Shown here piece after piece: positions 13,609-24,513 of a stretch of DNA of 64,000 nucleotides (positions within the stretch are counted from its first letter, which is position 1; every line of letters begins with the position of its first letter). Under the pieces are notes generated by a model. The model was given only the letters and a program-made list of their open reading frames with translations, was not told the origin of the DNA and searched no databases. The position numbers and the translations under genes were made by a program. This DNA comes from Cognatundibacterium rivi (GTDB lineage: Bacteria; Pseudomonadota; Gammaproteobacteria; Burkholderiales; Burkholderiaceae_D), in contig NZ_JAGSPK010000002.1 of the NCBI RefSeq assembly GCF_018139565.1, positions 310,001 through 374,000 on the forward strand. Direction: 5' to 3'.

Positions 13609-13664
13609 AAAACTACTTCTGACTCCTTTCTTTGTTGAGATTGGAGTTGGCGGTAGTTTTTTTT
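13609..13664 (+). terminator. Intrinsic terminator after frr
   Basis: Arms AAACTAC...GACTCC (13610-13626) and GGAGTT...GTAGTTT (13643-13659) form a 17-base imperfect stem with G-U pairs and one mismatch, ending in eight T. It separates frr from cdsA, in the place where uppS is normally found. The remaining bases up to cdsA hold no recognisable gene; TATACT at 13758-13763 is a possible -10 for cdsA. Confidence 0.85.
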
Positions 13665-13843
13665 ATGTGTCCTGAGGGCTTTATTTCTCAATTATCTGGT
13701 CTTTATGTGTCCGCTATTGCGGCGAGGGCAATTATGAATATGCCGGATAAAACCGTTTATACTCTGCCGCAGGGGCAAGAAACGATTGGTCGCCCATATT
13801 TTTGATTCAGTGCAGCACAACCTAATCAGACAGAGAGTCATTG

Positions 13844-14662
13844 ATGTTGAAAACCCGCGTTATTACCGCGTTGATTTTGCTGGCCATTTTGTTGCCGGTT
13901 TTGTATTCAGGAAATTTCCTCGCTTTTTCGGCGATCGTGGTCGCCTTCTTTGGTGCTGCGATCTGGGAGTGTCAGCGTTTATTTAAAAAACCGCTGCCTT
14001 TGCTAATGGCGGCGGGGTGGGCTGCCTTCTTTGCTTATCTCTTATTTCATCTTGATAGCTTTTCTACGCCATTATTATTTGCCTTGTGTGTCGCCTTCTG
14101 GTTGTTGCGACTGGTGCCGTTGCTGGCCAAGGGCTTGCCGCCTGAATTCGGATTCTCAAATGGCATTCTGAGTACGCTGTACGGCATCGTTATTTTTGGA
14201 TGCTTTATCGCGATTGCCGTGTTATTCAAGGTGTCGCCACTTTATCTGCTCTCCGTTATGGTGATCGTCTGGATCGCGGATATCGGCGCATATTTTTCAG
14301 GAAAAGCATTTGGGAAACACAAGCTCGCACCATCTATTTCTCCCGGAAAATCCTGGGAAGGGGCTATTGGCGGCGGCGTGGCGGTACTCTTGTTGTCTGC
14401 AGGCTCTGTTTATATTCCGGCACTGCAAGACACATTCGCGGTACAGATTTTTCTGCGCAAAGGCTGGTTAGTTTTTTTCTGTGTGATGAGTTTGCTTTGC
14501 GCCGCAAGTGTTGTCGGCGATTTATTTGAATCCATGTTGAAGCGACGGGTTGGCATGAAAGACAGTAGCAATCTCTTACCTGGCCATGGCGGCGTACTCG
14601 ATAGAATTGATGCATTGATTCCCGTGTTGCCGCTGGCTGTTCTTCTGGATTTATGGCGTTAA
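13844..14662 (+). CDS. cdsA: Phosphatidate cytidylyltransferase
   Basis: Integral membrane enzyme making CDP-diacylglycerol from CTP and phosphatidic acid, the branch point of phospholipid synthesis. It has about eight membrane helices. The C-terminal signature [19 protein letters not shown] followed by [13 protein letters not shown] identifies the family. I chose the ATG at 13844, 7 bases after GAGAG, rather than the in-frame TTG three bases earlier. It is followed by dxr after 4 bp. It starts a new transcription unit here because of the terminator upstream. Confidence 0.94.
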   Translation: MLKTRVITALILLAILLPVLYSGNFLAFSAIVVAFFGAAIWECQRLFKKPLPLLMAAGWAAFFAYLLFHLDSFSTPLLFALCVAFWLLRLVPLLAKGLPPEFGFSNGILSTLYGIVIFGCFIAIAVLFKVSPLYLLSVMVIVWIADIGAYFSGKAFGKHKLAPSISPGKSWEGAIGGGVAVLLLSAGSVYIPALQDTFAVQIFLRKGWLVFFCVMSLLCAASVVGDLFESMLKRRVGMKDSSNLLPGHGGVLDRIDALIPVLPLAVLLDLWR

Positions 14663-14666
14663 TAGT

Positions 14667-15848
14667 ATGAGTTTACAGCGTATTTGTATTTTAGGATCCA
14701 CGGGATCTATCGGTGTTTCCACTCTGGATGTGATTGCCAGACACCCGGATCGTTATCAGGTATTTGCATTGACGGCGCATACGCAGATAGAAAAACTCGC
14801 AGCCCAATGTTCCCAATTTCAGCCGCAAGTTGTTGTTGTGGGTTCTGCCGATGCAGCAGATGCATTACGGCATTTGCTCGCAGAAAAAAATTTAAGCCAG
14901 ATACAAATCCAATACGGGCCTGAAGCTTTGTGTGAGGTGGCGTCGTCACCGGAGTGCAACAGTGTGATGGCGGCGATTGTCGGTGCGGCTGGTTTGCCGG
15001 CTTCGCTGGCTGCCGCGCGTGCCGGTAAAAAAGTCATGCTCGCAAATAAGGAAGCGCTGGTGATGTCCGGCAACCTGTTTATGGATGCGATCAGGAAAAG
15101 CGGAGCGGCTCTGTTGCCGATTGATAGCGAACACAATGCGATATTCCAGTGCTTACCGCGGCATTACGATGGTCAGGCTGAACAACATGGCGTCAGCAAA
15201 ATCCTGTTGACCGCATCAGGCGGACCGTTTTTGCATCGCGATATTGCGACTCTGACTGACGTCACGCCAGAACAGGCAATCGCGCATCCAAACTGGGTGA
15301 TGGGGAGAAAAATCTCTATCGATTCAGCGACCATGATGAACAAAGGCTTGGAAGTCATTGAGGCGCACTGGCTGTTTTCGGCGCCTGCGGATATGATCGA
15401 AGTCGTGATTCATCCGCAAAGCGTCATTCACTCCATGGTCTCTTATAACGACGGCTCTGTGCTGGCGCAACTAGGAAACCCGGATATGCGTACTCCTATT
15501 GCCTACGGATTAGCCTATCCCGAACGCATCGCCTCTGGCGTATCACCGTTAGATCTTGTAAAAGTCTCCAAGCTCAATTTTGAGGCGCCGGATTTTGCGC
15601 GCTTTCCCTGCTTGTCGCTCGCGTATCAGGCACTGAAAACAGGTGGCTCTGCACCGACGATATTGAACGCAAGTAATGAGATTGCTGTCCAAGCATTTTT
15701 AGACGGAAAAATCGGTTTCCGCGCGATAGATCAACTGATCGCAGCATGCATGGATAAAATCGCTGTCACCCCAGTGACTGATCTTGACGGTATTCTGGCG
15801 GTCGATGCAGAAGCGCGTGCGGTTGCCCAAACGATAGTGATGCAATGA
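14667..15848 (+). CDS. dxr: 1-deoxy-D-xylulose-5-phosphate reductoisomerase
   Basis: Second step of the MEP isoprenoid pathway: NADPH-dependent conversion of DXP to MEP. The NADPH-binding start [15 protein letters not shown], the [10 protein letters not shown] motif, and the metal/substrate residues in [14 protein letters not shown] and [19 protein letters not shown] are all present. The length is 393. It begins 4 bp after cdsA and overlaps rseP by four bases. Confidence 0.97.
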   Translation: MSLQRICILGSTGSIGVSTLDVIARHPDRYQVFALTAHTQIEKLAAQCSQFQPQVVVVGSADAADALRHLLAEKNLSQIQIQYGPEALCEVASSPECNSVMAAIVGAAGLPASLAAARAGKKVMLANKEALVMSGNLFMDAIRKSGAALLPIDSEHNAIFQCLPRHYDGQAEQHGVSKILLTASGGPFLHRDIATLTDVTPEQAIAHPNWVMGRKISIDSATMMNKGLEVIEAHWLFSAPADMIEVVIHPQSVIHSMVSYNDGSVLAQLGNPDMRTPIAYGLAYPERIASGVSPLDLVKVSKLNFEAPDFARFPCLSLAYQALKTGGSAPTILNASNEIAVQAFLDGKIGFRAIDQLIAACMDKIAVTPVTDLDGILAVDAEARAVAQTIVMQ

Positions 15849-17212
15849 AATTGATTCAGACTATTCTCGCATTTATTGTCACACTCGGCACACTGGTGAC
15901 GATACATGAGCTGGGGCACTACATGGCCGCACGTTTGTGTGGCGTCAAAGTATTGCGTTTCTCTGTCGGTATGGGGCGTGTAATTTTCTCCCGTAAGCTC
16001 GGTAAAGATCAGACCGAATGGGCGATATCACTGCTTCCGTTGGGTGGTTATGTAAAGATGCTGGATTCCCGCGAGCAGGACGTGGCGGAAATTCCTCCTG
16101 AAGACTTGCCAAGGGAATTTTGCCGCCAATCTGTCTGGAAGCGTATCGTCATTGTTGCCGCCGGCCCTGTGGCGAATTTTATTCTGGCGATCATTTTGTA
16201 TTCAGCGTTGTTTGTCTACGGAATACCTGAGCCGGTCGCAAAAATTCGCGTTCCATCCGCCACTTCAGTTGCTTATCAATCTGGCTTACGTCACGGCGAT
16301 GTGATTTCCGACATCAACGGAAAAGCGATACAGAGTTGGAGCGAAGTGCACTGGGAATTAATGCAGCGTGCACTGGAAAAAAATAATGCTGAAATTTCTG
16401 TTGTTCGTGCTTTCACTGATCAGCCGGATCAGCAAGTCCGGCGCGTCATCGAATTGCCGCTCAAGCAACTGAATAGTCTGGATCTTGAGGGTGACTTTAT
16501 GTCGCAGCTTGGATTTTCCTTGGCGCGTCCGCCTGCAATACTCGGTGACATCCTGCCAGATGGTCCGGCCAGTCTCGCCGGACTGAAAAAGGGTGACCAG
16601 ATATTGAGCATTAATAATGAGCCTGTGCTCGATGGTCTGGCATTCACGGAAAAGGTCAATGCTTCTGCCGGGCAGCGCCTGACTCTGCATATCAAGCGCA
16701 ACAATGATGAAATTGATGTCGTAGCCACGCCAGTTGCTGATGAGGTAAATGGAACAAAAATCGGGCGTTTAAAAATTCAGATGATGCTGGCACCAGAAAT
16801 GACAGTTGTGCAGACAAGTCTGATTGCATCGATAGGAAAGAGTGTACAAAAAACCTGGGATACCAGCATCGTTAGCATCAAAATGCTGTGGAAAATGGTC
16901 GTCGGAGAGGTTTCTTTGAAAAACATTACCGGCCCGCTGACCATTGCTGATTATGCCGGCCAGACATCAAGAATTGGACTGATCAGTTATCTCAGCTTTA
17001 TGGCACTCATTAGTATCAGCCTCGGAGTCATGAATTTGCTGCCTATTCCTGTGCTAGACGGCGGCCATTTGTTGTATTATTCGCTGGAAGTTTTGACGGG
17101 CAAGCCAGTGTCTGAACGCTTTGCTGAAATTGCACAACGTGCCGGAGTAGCATTGCTGATGGCAATCATGGCAGTTGCATTTTTTAATGATATAGCCCGA
17201 CTAATGTCATAA
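15845..17212 (+). CDS. rseP: Site-2 intramembrane zinc protease RseP
   Basis: Cleaves anti-sigma factor RseA inside the membrane in the sigma-E envelope stress response. The HELGHY zinc motif (about residues 20-25) is in the first membrane helix. Two PDZ domains lie in the periplasmic region (about 110-290), and the second active-site motif [12 protein letters not shown] is near the C-terminus (about 400). The length is 455. It overlaps dxr by ATGA and is followed by bamA after 70 bp. Confidence 0.97.
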   Translation: MKLIQTILAFIVTLGTLVTIHELGHYMAARLCGVKVLRFSVGMGRVIFSRKLGKDQTEWAISLLPLGGYVKMLDSREQDVAEIPPEDLPREFCRQSVWKRIVIVAAGPVANFILAIILYSALFVYGIPEPVAKIRVPSATSVAYQSGLRHGDVISDINGKAIQSWSEVHWELMQRALEKNNAEISVVRAFTDQPDQQVRRVIELPLKQLNSLDLEGDFMSQLGFSLARPPAILGDILPDGPASLAGLKKGDQILSINNEPVLDGLAFTEKVNASAGQRLTLHIKRNNDEIDVVATPVADEVNGTKIGRLKIQMMLAPEMTVVQTSLIASIGKSVQKTWDTSIVSIKMLWKMVVGEVSLKNITGPLTIADYAGQTSRIGLISYLSFMALISISLGVMNLLPIPVLDGGHLLYYSLEVLTGKPVSERFAEIAQRAGVALLMAIMAVAFFNDIARLMS

Positions 17213-17282
17213 TAGTCAGCTTGATGATAAAAAACTCAATTCTGATCGCCATATTGAGAGTATTGAAAGAACTTTATACCCA

Positions 17283-19631
17283 ATGAAATTACATATCGAG
17301 CATTTCACTTTGCCAAAATTTCGTCTTCATTCTATGGCTCTGGCCGCGCTCGCTGTATGTTCCGGCAGCGCATTCGCGATACAACCTTTCACAGTAAAAG
17401 ATATTCGCGTTGAAGGTTTGCAAAGAACAGAAGCAGGTACGGTATTCAGCTATCTGCCAGTTAAAGTCGGTGAAGTGTTTGATGACGCTAAAAGTACGAC
17501 TGCGATCAAATCTTTATATGCGACCGGTTTTTTTAAAGATATTCAAATCGAAGAGCAAGACGGCGTGTTGGTCGTTTTGCTTGATGAACGTCCGACCATT
17601 GCAGGCGTTGAATTCACAGGGACAAAAGAATTTGAAAAAGATGCCCTGGTAAAAGCGTTGAAAGATATTGGCATCGGCGAAACGCGGATTTTTGATAAAG
17701 CAACGGTTGACCGTGCCGAGCAAGAATTAAAGCGCCAGTATTTGTCGAAAGGCTTATACGGCATGCAAATTACGACCACGATTACGCCAATCGAACGAAA
17801 TCGCGTTAAAGTGACTTTTGCGGTAGATGAAGGTGAGATCGCCAAGATCGCACAAATTAAAATCATCGGCAATAAAGCGTTTTCAGATGGCGAATTAAGA
17901 GACCTGATGGCATTGAATACGCCGACATGGTTCTCGTGGTACACCAAAGCCGATCAGTACTCCAAACAAAAATTGTCCGGCGATATCGAAACCTTACGTT
18001 CGTTCTATCAGAATCGCGGCTATCTTGAGATGCAGATACTCTCGACGCAGATTTCGATTACTCCCGATAAAAAAGATATTTACATCACGATCAACCTGAC
18101 CGAAGGTGATAAATATACTATTTCCAATATCAAGCTCGAAGGTGACATGTTCGGGCGCGAAGATGAACTCGCTTCGCTGATGTTACTCAAAAAGGGCGAC
18201 ATTTATAATGCGGCGCGTCTGACAGAAAGCACTAAACGGATTTCCGAACGTATGGGGAACTTCGGTTACGCATTTGCGAACGTAAATGCAAACCCGATTC
18301 TGGATAAGGAAAAGAAAGAAGTTGCCTTCACCGTTTTTGTTGATGGTGGCAAGCGTGTCTATGTTCGCCGTATTAACCTTGCCGGTAACACGCGGACACG
18401 TGACGAGGTTATTCGTCGTGAGTTCCGTCAGTTTGAAAGCTCCTGGTACGACGGCGAGAAAATTAAAGCCTCACGTGACCGTGTTGAACGCCTCGGTTAT
18501 TTTGGCGACGTCAAATTGGAAACGCCGGAAGTGGCAACCAGTGCGGATCAGGTCGATGTGAATTTGTCTGTGACTGAAAAACCAACCGGCAATCTGACAT
18601 TCGGCGCAGGTTATTCCAGCGCAGAAAAACTGACGTTGTCCGGTGCAATTCAACAGGCCAACGTTTTTGGTAGCGGTGACACGATAGGTTTAGAAATTAA
18701 TACCAGCCGACAATATCGTACCGTAGCTGTTTCGCATCTGGATCCATACTTTACTGATGATGGTATCAGTCGTAGTGTGGATGCGTATATGAGAACAACG
18801 AACCCGTTGATTGGTAGCGCGTATTACTACAAAATTCAGACAACTGGCGGTAATTTACGCTTTGGTGTTCCATTCTCTGAAGTCGATACCGTATTTTTTG
18901 GCATGGGCTTTGAGCGAACGAAGGTTGAAACAGACTTCACCAGTCCGAATACATATAAAAAATATGTTGCTAATTACGGAAATGGCACCAAGGATCAGAC
19001 TGCCCTTGACTATGGCGTTGGAACCGCGACGACGAATTCTTTCCCGTTGACGATTGCATGGCAGAGAGATAGTCGCGATAGCGTACTGACACCGACGATT
19101 GGACGTTATCAGCGCGCCAATCTGGAAGTTGCTGCGATCGGTAATTTTAAATACTATCGTGCCATTTATAATGCGCAGTATTTCAAACCGATTTACCGCT
19201 CTGTGACACTGGCACTGAATGGGGAATTTGACTACGGTCACGGCTTGGGTGGAAACCCTTATCCGGTATTTAAAAACTTCTATGCTGGCGGTATTGGTTC
19301 AGTGCGGGGTTATGAACCTTCATCCTTGGGAACCAAAGATGCAAGTAATAACTCCACTGGTGGTGCCAGCCGCTTGCTGGGTAATGTAGAATTGCAGATT
19401 CCATTCCCTGGTGCGGATAAGTCCCTGCGCTGGTTTACGTTCATCGACGGTGGCCAGGTATTTGATGAAGGTCAAAAAATGCGCACGAGTGATTTGCGCT
19501 TCGGTGCGGGTATCGGTATAAGCTGGATATCTCCGGTGGGTCCTTTGAAACTTAGCTTTGGCCGCGCTTTAAATGCGAAACCGGATGATAAGAAACAAGC
19601 CTTCCAGTTCCAGATGGGTACAGGTTTCTAA
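17283..19631 (+). CDS. bamA: Outer membrane protein assembly factor BamA
   Basis: Central subunit of the BAM complex that folds beta-barrel proteins into the outer membrane. A signal peptide (about 1-32, ending SAFA) is followed by five POTRA repeats (about 35-435) and a 16-strand barrel. The barrel carries the VRGYEPSSLG motif of loop 6 and a terminal aromatic (FQMGTGF). The length is 782. It precedes skp and the lipid A genes, the standard order. Confidence 0.97.
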   Translation: MKLHIEHFTLPKFRLHSMALAALAVCSGSAFAIQPFTVKDIRVEGLQRTEAGTVFSYLPVKVGEVFDDAKSTTAIKSLYATGFFKDIQIEEQDGVLVVLLDERPTIAGVEFTGTKEFEKDALVKALKDIGIGETRIFDKATVDRAEQELKRQYLSKGLYGMQITTTITPIERNRVKVTFAVDEGEIAKIAQIKIIGNKAFSDGELRDLMALNTPTWFSWYTKADQYSKQKLSGDIETLRSFYQNRGYLEMQILSTQISITPDKKDIYITINLTEGDKYTISNIKLEGDMFGREDELASLMLLKKGDIYNAARLTESTKRISERMGNFGYAFANVNANPILDKEKKEVAFTVFVDGGKRVYVRRINLAGNTRTRDEVIRREFRQFESSWYDGEKIKASRDRVERLGYFGDVKLETPEVATSADQVDVNLSVTEKPTGNLTFGAGYSSAEKLTLSGAIQQANVFGSGDTIGLEINTSRQYRTVAVSHLDPYFTDDGISRSVDAYMRTTNPLIGSAYYYKIQTTGGNLRFGVPFSEVDTVFFGMGFERTKVETDFTSPNTYKKYVANYGNGTKDQTALDYGVGTATTNSFPLTIAWQRDSRDSVLTPTIGRYQRANLEVAAIGNFKYYRAIYNAQYFKPIYRSVTLALNGEFDYGHGLGGNPYPVFKNFYAGGIGSVRGYEPSSLGTKDASNNSTGGASRLLGNVELQIPFPGADKSLRWFTFIDGGQVFDEGQKMRTSDLRFGAGIGISWISPVGPLKLSFGRALNAKPDDKKQAFQFQMGTGF

Positions 19632-19667
19632 TTTAGATTTACATAAGTTTGTGTTACGGAGATTATT

Positions 19668-20186
19668 TTGAGTCAACATATTACCCCGTCCAAATTGTTC
19701 CAACGCTTGATGATTTGTGCGGCTTGCTTCGTCGGCGTTGCTCAAGTTCATGCGCAGGATTCCAGGGTCGCCATTTTTGATTCGCAGCGGGTGATACGTG
19801 AATCGGCACCAGCGAAAGCCGCGGAAGCCAAGATAGAGCAAGAGTTTTCCAAGCGCGGTAAAGATCTGCAAGATCTGGCGACGAAAATTAAGGCAATGGC
19901 GGACAGACTGGATAAAGACTCTGCAGTTTTATCTGAGTCCGACCGTATCAAACGCCAACGTGAGCTGACCGATCTGGATCAGGACTTCAAGCGCAAACAG
20001 CGTATTTTTAATGAAGATCTGAATCAGCGTAAGAACGAAGAGATTGCCTCTTTAGTTGATCGTGCCTACAAAGTCGTCAAGCAAATCGCCGAAGCAGAAA
20101 AATATGACATCGTTTTACAAGACGCTGTTTTTTACAATCCACGCGTTGACATAACCGATAAGGTTCTCAAAGCGCTCGCCAAATAA
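19668..20186 (+). CDS. skp: OmpH/Skp family periplasmic chaperone
   Basis: Periplasmic trimeric holdase for unfolded outer-membrane proteins. A signal peptide ending near VHAQ is followed by VAIFDSQRVIRESAPAK and a long charged coiled-coil (about 50-140). The start is TTG at 19668, 7 bases after ACGGAG; the next in-frame ATG is 14 codons in and would shorten the signal peptide. The length is 172. It lies between bamA and lpxD. Confidence 0.93.
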   Translation: MSQHITPSKLFQRLMICAACFVGVAQVHAQDSRVAIFDSQRVIRESAPAKAAEAKIEQEFSKRGKDLQDLATKIKAMADRLDKDSAVLSESDRIKRQRELTDLDQDFKRKQRIFNEDLNQRKNEEIASLVDRAYKVVKQIAEAEKYDIVLQDAVFYNPRVDITDKVLKALAK

Positions 20187-20189
20187 GTT

Positions 20190-21251
20190 ATGACCACCAC
20201 GAGCACTCGGCTGGGGGAATTGGTCGATCGCTTCGGTGGTCAATTAATTGGTTCTCCAGATATCGTTGTGGTTGGTATCGCTCCGCTGAGTGATGCCAAT
20301 CATACGCATATCACGTTTCTTTCCAATTCCAAATTCAGGCAGCAAGCTGCAGCGACCAACGCGGCAGCTTTGATTGTGACTGAAGCAGATCATGCTCAGA
20401 TCGCAGCAGACTATAAGGGCGCGTGCATTATTACCGCTAACCCTTATGTTTATTTTGCCCGCGCTGCGCAGTATTTTGCTTCGTTGACAGCGATTCTGCC
20501 AGTGTTAGGAATACATCCAAGCGCCTGGGTCAGTCCACATGCGCTTATTTCGCCCACCGCCAGTATCGGCCCGCATGTCAGCATCGACGCTGAGGCAATT
20601 ATTGGCGACGCCGTTGTGATTGAGGCCGGTACCAGTATCGGTCGTGGCGTCACGATCGGTGATGGCTCCTTAATTCATGCCAATGTCAGTATTTATGATT
20701 ATTGCGTGATAGGGCAACGCGCGATTATCCATTCGGGTGCGGTGATAGGTGCCGATGGTTTTGGTTTTGCGAATGAGCGTGGCGCCTGGATCAAAATTCC
20801 ACAAACCGGCCGGGTATTGATTGGCGATGACGTCGAAATTGGTGCCAACACCAGCATTGATCGTGGTGCGCTGGCCGACACCATCATAGAAAATGGCGTC
20901 AAACTGGATAACCAGATTCAGATCGGTCACAACTGCCACATCGGTGAACACACTGCAATGGCAGGTTGTGTCGGTGTCGCCGGCAGCGCGAAAATTGGTA
21001 AGCATTGCACCTTTGGTGGTGCAGCGATGGTGCTGGGACATTTAACGATTGTCGATAACGTCCATATCTCTTCCGGCAGTATGGTATCCCGCTCAATTAT
21101 GGAACCAGGACAATATACTGGTTTCTATCCATTGGCAAAGAATGCAGACTGGGAAAAAACGGCGGCGATTGTCCGCAATCTTTCCGGTATGCGCGAAAAA
21201 ATTCGCCAACTTGAAAAAACAATTAAAACATTGACTGAGAAATCATCATGA
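20190..21251 (+). CDS. lpxD: UDP-3-O-acylglucosamine N-acyltransferase
   Basis: Third step of lipid A synthesis: transfers a 3-hydroxyacyl chain from ACP to UDP-3-O-acylglucosamine. It has an N-terminal uridine-binding domain (about 1-100), a left-handed beta-helix of hexapeptide repeats (about 105-300, with catalytic His in QIGHNCHIG) and a C-terminal helix. The length is 353. It begins 3 bp after skp and overlaps fabZ by four bases. Confidence 0.96.
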   Translation: MTTTSTRLGELVDRFGGQLIGSPDIVVVGIAPLSDANHTHITFLSNSKFRQQAAATNAAALIVTEADHAQIAADYKGACIITANPYVYFARAAQYFASLTAILPVLGIHPSAWVSPHALISPTASIGPHVSIDAEAIIGDAVVIEAGTSIGRGVTIGDGSLIHANVSIYDYCVIGQRAIIHSGAVIGADGFGFANERGAWIKIPQTGRVLIGDDVEIGANTSIDRGALADTIIENGVKLDNQIQIGHNCHIGEHTAMAGCVGVAGSAKIGKHCTFGGAAMVLGHLTIVDNVHISSGSMVSRSIMEPGQYTGFYPLAKNADWEKTAAIVRNLSGMREKIRQLEKTIKTLTEKSS

Positions 21252-21709
21252 ACACACTGAACATTAACGAAATCAAAGAATATCTGCCGCATCGCTATCC
21301 AATGTTATTGGTCGATCGCGTATTGGATTGGGAACTCGGCAAGAGCATTACTGCGATCAAAAATGTGACAGCAAATGAGGAATTTTTTAACGGTCACTTC
21401 CCGAACAAACCAGTCATGCCTGGCGTTCTGATGATAGAAGCCCTCGCACAAACCGCAGCGATATTGTCATTTCTGACGATGGGTCAGAAGCCCGACGAAA
21501 AAACCATTGTGTATTTCCTCGGTATCGACGGTGCGCGTTTTAAACGTCCGGTTGAACCCGGTGATCAGTTGAAAATGGAAGTGGAAATTCTGAAAGTGGC
21601 GCGCGGCATCTGGAAATATAAAGCCAAAGGTACGGTTGATGGTCAGCTAGCACTTGAAGGCGAGCTGATGTGCACCATGCGTACGACTGACGACGCAACG
21701 GAGAAATAA
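21248..21709 (+). CDS. fabZ: 3-hydroxyacyl-ACP dehydratase FabZ
   Basis: Dehydrates 3-hydroxyacyl-ACP in fatty acid elongation, competing with LpxA/LpxD for the same substrate. It shows the hot-dog fold with [11 protein letters not shown] and the catalytic His and Glu in [20 protein letters not shown]. The length is 153. ATGA overlap with lpxD and TAATG overlap with lpxA indicate tight translational coupling. Confidence 0.97.
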   Translation: MNTLNINEIKEYLPHRYPMLLVDRVLDWELGKSITAIKNVTANEEFFNGHFPNKPVMPGVLMIEALAQTAAILSFLTMGQKPDEKTIVYFLGIDGARFKRPVEPGDQLKMEVEILKVARGIWKYKAKGTVDGQLALEGELMCTMRTTDDATEK

Positions 21710-22497
21710 TGGCTATTCATCCAACAGCGCTGGTTGATCCCAAGGCAAACCTTGACAGCACAGTTGAGGTTGGTGCATACGCTATTATTGGCCCCCATGT
21801 CAGTATTGGTGCGGGGACAAAAATCGCTGCACATGTGGTGATCGATGGACATACAACGATAGGCAAAGATAATCACTTTCACTCGTTTTCATCTATCGGT
21901 GGTCCACCGCAAGACAAGAAATATGCGGGGGAAGTCACTTATCTTGAAATCGGTGACCGCAATCTGATTCGTGAGTTCTGCACATTCAATTGCGGAACAG
22001 TGCAGGATAGAGGTATTACCAGAGTCGGCAGCGATAACTGGTTCCTTGCCTATGTGCATATCGCGCATGACTGCACGGTCGGTAATCACACTATTTTCTC
22101 AAATAACGCCGCACTGGCAGGTCACGTTGAAATCGGTGACTGGGTCATCATGAGCGGTTTTTCTGCAGTTCACCAGTTTTGCAAAATCGGACCGCACGCA
22201 TTCGTTGGTATGAATACCAGCCTGACGCAGGATGTACCGCCATTTGTCCTGTTGTCCGGTAATCCGGCACAAGCGCACGGCGTTAATCTCGAAGGACTGA
22301 AGCGCCGAGGTTTCAGTCGCGATCAGCTCAATGCAATCCGCCAATCATACAAGCTGATTTATAAATCCGGGCTGACGCTGGAAGAATCTAAAGCAGCACT
22401 GGATGAGCAAATGTTGAGCCTTGGTGCAGATGCGGCAGCACAGGTAAAACTGATGCGCGATTTTCTTGATGCCTCAACGCGTGGCATCGTGCGCTAA
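21709..22497 (+). CDS. lpxA: UDP-N-acetylglucosamine acyltransferase
   Basis: First step of lipid A synthesis. Left-handed beta-helix of hexapeptide repeats (about 1-190) with the catalytic His in AYVHIAHDCTVGN, then the C-terminal helical domain. The length is 262. It shares one base with fabZ and is followed by lpxB after 8 bp. Confidence 0.97.
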   Translation: MAIHPTALVDPKANLDSTVEVGAYAIIGPHVSIGAGTKIAAHVVIDGHTTIGKDNHFHSFSSIGGPPQDKKYAGEVTYLEIGDRNLIREFCTFNCGTVQDRGITRVGSDNWFLAYVHIAHDCTVGNHTIFSNNAALAGHVEIGDWVIMSGFSAVHQFCKIGPHAFVGMNTSLTQDVPPFVLLSGNPAQAHGVNLEGLKRRGFSRDQLNAIRQSYKLIYKSGLTLEESKAALDEQMLSLGADAAAQVKLMRDFLDASTRGIVR

Positions 22498-22505
22498 GGA
22501 ACACT

Positions 22506-23669
22506 GTGTCACTTTCAGCAGCATCACGTCCTATCATCTCTATGGTCGCCGGGGAAACCTCCGGTGACATGCTGGCTGCCCGCTTATTATCTGGTTTGCG
22601 GCCGCGCTTACCTGATGCGCTGATGCATGGCATCGGTGGGCCGCGTATGGCAGAGCAGGGCTTTGTCAACGACTGGCCGATGGATAAGCTGTCAGTACGC
22701 GGTTTGTTTGAAGTGCTGATGCACTATCGTGAAATCAGCGGCATACGTAAAAATCTGAAGCAGCAGTTACTCGCAGAAAAGCCTGATGTTTTCATTGGTG
22801 TGGATGCGCCTGACTTTAATCTGGATCTCGAAATCCAGTTAAAGCAAGCAGGTATTCCCACGATTCATTACATCGGTCCGTCGATCTGGGCATGGCGTGG
22901 TGGCCGCATTAAGAAAATTGCCGAAGCGGTATCTCACATGCTGGTAATTTTTCCGTTTGAAGAGCAGATTTATCGCGATGCAGGCATTCCTGTGACGTAT
23001 GTCGGGCATCCGCTGGCTCAGGTCATTCCTATGGAAATTGATACTGCCGCGGCACGTGAAGAGCTTGGTCTGGATCCTCGATTTAAGGTCGTCGCCATTC
23101 TGCCAGGTAGCCGTATTTCTGAAATTAAATACAACACCGAAGCATTTATCGGCGCTGCCAAAATACTGATACAACGCGATCCGAATTTACAGATCGTGGT
23201 GCCGATGGCGGGTAATAAACAGCGCAGTTATTACATCAAACTGGTGGTCGCCGCGCGCCTGGAAGGTGTGCCGATTTTATTGATTGATGGCCGCTCGCAT
23301 ACGGCAATTGCAGCTGCGGATGCGGTACTGGTCGCCTCGGGCACAGCGTCTTTGGAAGTCGCCTTATTCAAGAAGCCGATGGTGATCGCATACAAAATGA
23401 TGGAAGCATCATGGCAGATACTGAAGCACATGGGCTGTCAGCCCTGGGTTGGTTTGCCGAATATACTGGAAAAAGAATTTGTGGTTCCCGAGTTTCTGCA
23501 ATCTGCCGCCACGCCGGAAGCGATGGCAGATGCGATCTGGCAGCAACTCAATGACGACAACATGCAAAAGAATCTGAAAGACAGATTCACCGCGATGCAT
23601 CACAGTTTATTGCGGGATACTGCCAATATCTCGGCACAAGCAGTATTAGACGTGATCGCACGCCGCTGA
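22506..23669 (+). CDS. lpxB: Lipid A disaccharide synthase
   Basis: Family 19 glycosyltransferase condensing UDP-diacylglucosamine with lipid X. Motifs: MVAGETSGDMLAARL at the N-terminus, the GPSIWAWRGGRIKKI region and the LPGSRISEI loop. The length is 387. The start is GTG at 22506 behind AAGGA. In related genomes rnhB usually follows; here the next gene is tatD after 56 bp. Confidence 0.96.
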   Translation: MSLSAASRPIISMVAGETSGDMLAARLLSGLRPRLPDALMHGIGGPRMAEQGFVNDWPMDKLSVRGLFEVLMHYREISGIRKNLKQQLLAEKPDVFIGVDAPDFNLDLEIQLKQAGIPTIHYIGPSIWAWRGGRIKKIAEAVSHMLVIFPFEEQIYRDAGIPVTYVGHPLAQVIPMEIDTAAAREELGLDPRFKVVAILPGSRISEIKYNTEAFIGAAKILIQRDPNLQIVVPMAGNKQRSYYIKLVVAARLEGVPILLIDGRSHTAIAAADAVLVASGTASLEVALFKKPMVIAYKMMEASWQILKHMGCQPWVGLPNILEKEFVVPEFLQSAATPEAMADAIWQQLNDDNMQKNLKDRFTAMHHSLLRDTANISAQAVLDVIARR

Positions 23670-23725
23670 AAGCGGCTATCTCTTGCTGACACCGCCTGAT
23701 CAGGCATTTACTGAAACTATTAATT

Positions 23726-24505
23726 ATGTACGTCGATTCTCATTGCCATATCAATTTTCCTGAACTCGCTGCGCGTATGCCGGAAATCATGCAAAAAATG
23801 GCGGATAACGGCGTTACTCATGCGCTGTGTGTGTCTGTGGATTTGCCCGATTTCCCGCAAGTGCTGGCCTTGGCGGAGCAATATCCGCATATTTATGCGT
23901 CGGTCGGCGTGCATCCTGATTACGAAGATACGCCGGAGCCGAGCGCGGAGCAGTTGGTCGAACTGGCACAACGTCCACGCATCATCGCCATCGGCGAAAC
24001 CGGGCTGGATTATTTCCGCTTAAAAGGTGACCTCGAATGGCAGCGTGAACGTTTTCGTCAACACATCCGCGCCTCGCGACTGAGTCGCAAGCCTTTGATT
24101 ATTCATACCAGAGCCGCAGCAGAAGACACGATACGCATTCTGCGTGAAGAGGGCGCTGGCGTCGCAGATGGTGGCGTTGCCGGTGTGATGCACTGCTTTA
24201 CCGAATCACTGGAAGTCGCTCTGGCGGCAATAGAAATGGGCTTTTATATTTCTTTCTCCGGCATTCTGACTTTCAAAAGTGCCAAAGATTTACAAGCAGT
24301 CGCCAAAGCCCTGCCGCTGGATCGCATACTGATAGAAACCGATTCACCTTATCTGGCACCGATGCCGCATCGTGGAAAAATGAACGAGCCAGGCTTTGTG
24401 CGACATGTAGGGGAATTTCTGGCTGATCTCAAAGGTGTTTCCGTTACAGAAGTGCAGGAAACCACCACGAAAAATTTCTTCAAGCTGTTTCAGTTTGCTC
24501 ATTGA
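23726..24505 (+). CDS. TatD family metal-dependent hydrolase
   Basis: Predicted metal-dependent DNase or hydrolase of the TatD/YcfH type. Metal ligands: DSHCHINF at the N-terminus (HxH), the Glu in IGETGLDYF, a histidine in PLIIHTRAA, the histidine in MHCFTES, and Asp in IETDSPYLAP. The length is 259. It lies directly before a secreted ankyrin gene, a pairing frequent in Burkholderiales. Confidence 0.93.
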   Translation: MYVDSHCHINFPELAARMPEIMQKMADNGVTHALCVSVDLPDFPQVLALAEQYPHIYASVGVHPDYEDTPEPSAEQLVELAQRPRIIAIGETGLDYFRLKGDLEWQRERFRQHIRASRLSRKPLIIHTRAAAEDTIRILREEGAGVADGGVAGVMHCFTESLEVALAAIEMGFYISFSGILTFKSAKDLQAVAKALPLDRILIETDSPYLAPMPHRGKMNEPGFVRHVGEFLADLKGVSVTEVQETTTKNFFKLFQFAH

Positions 24506-24513
24506 GGTTCGCC

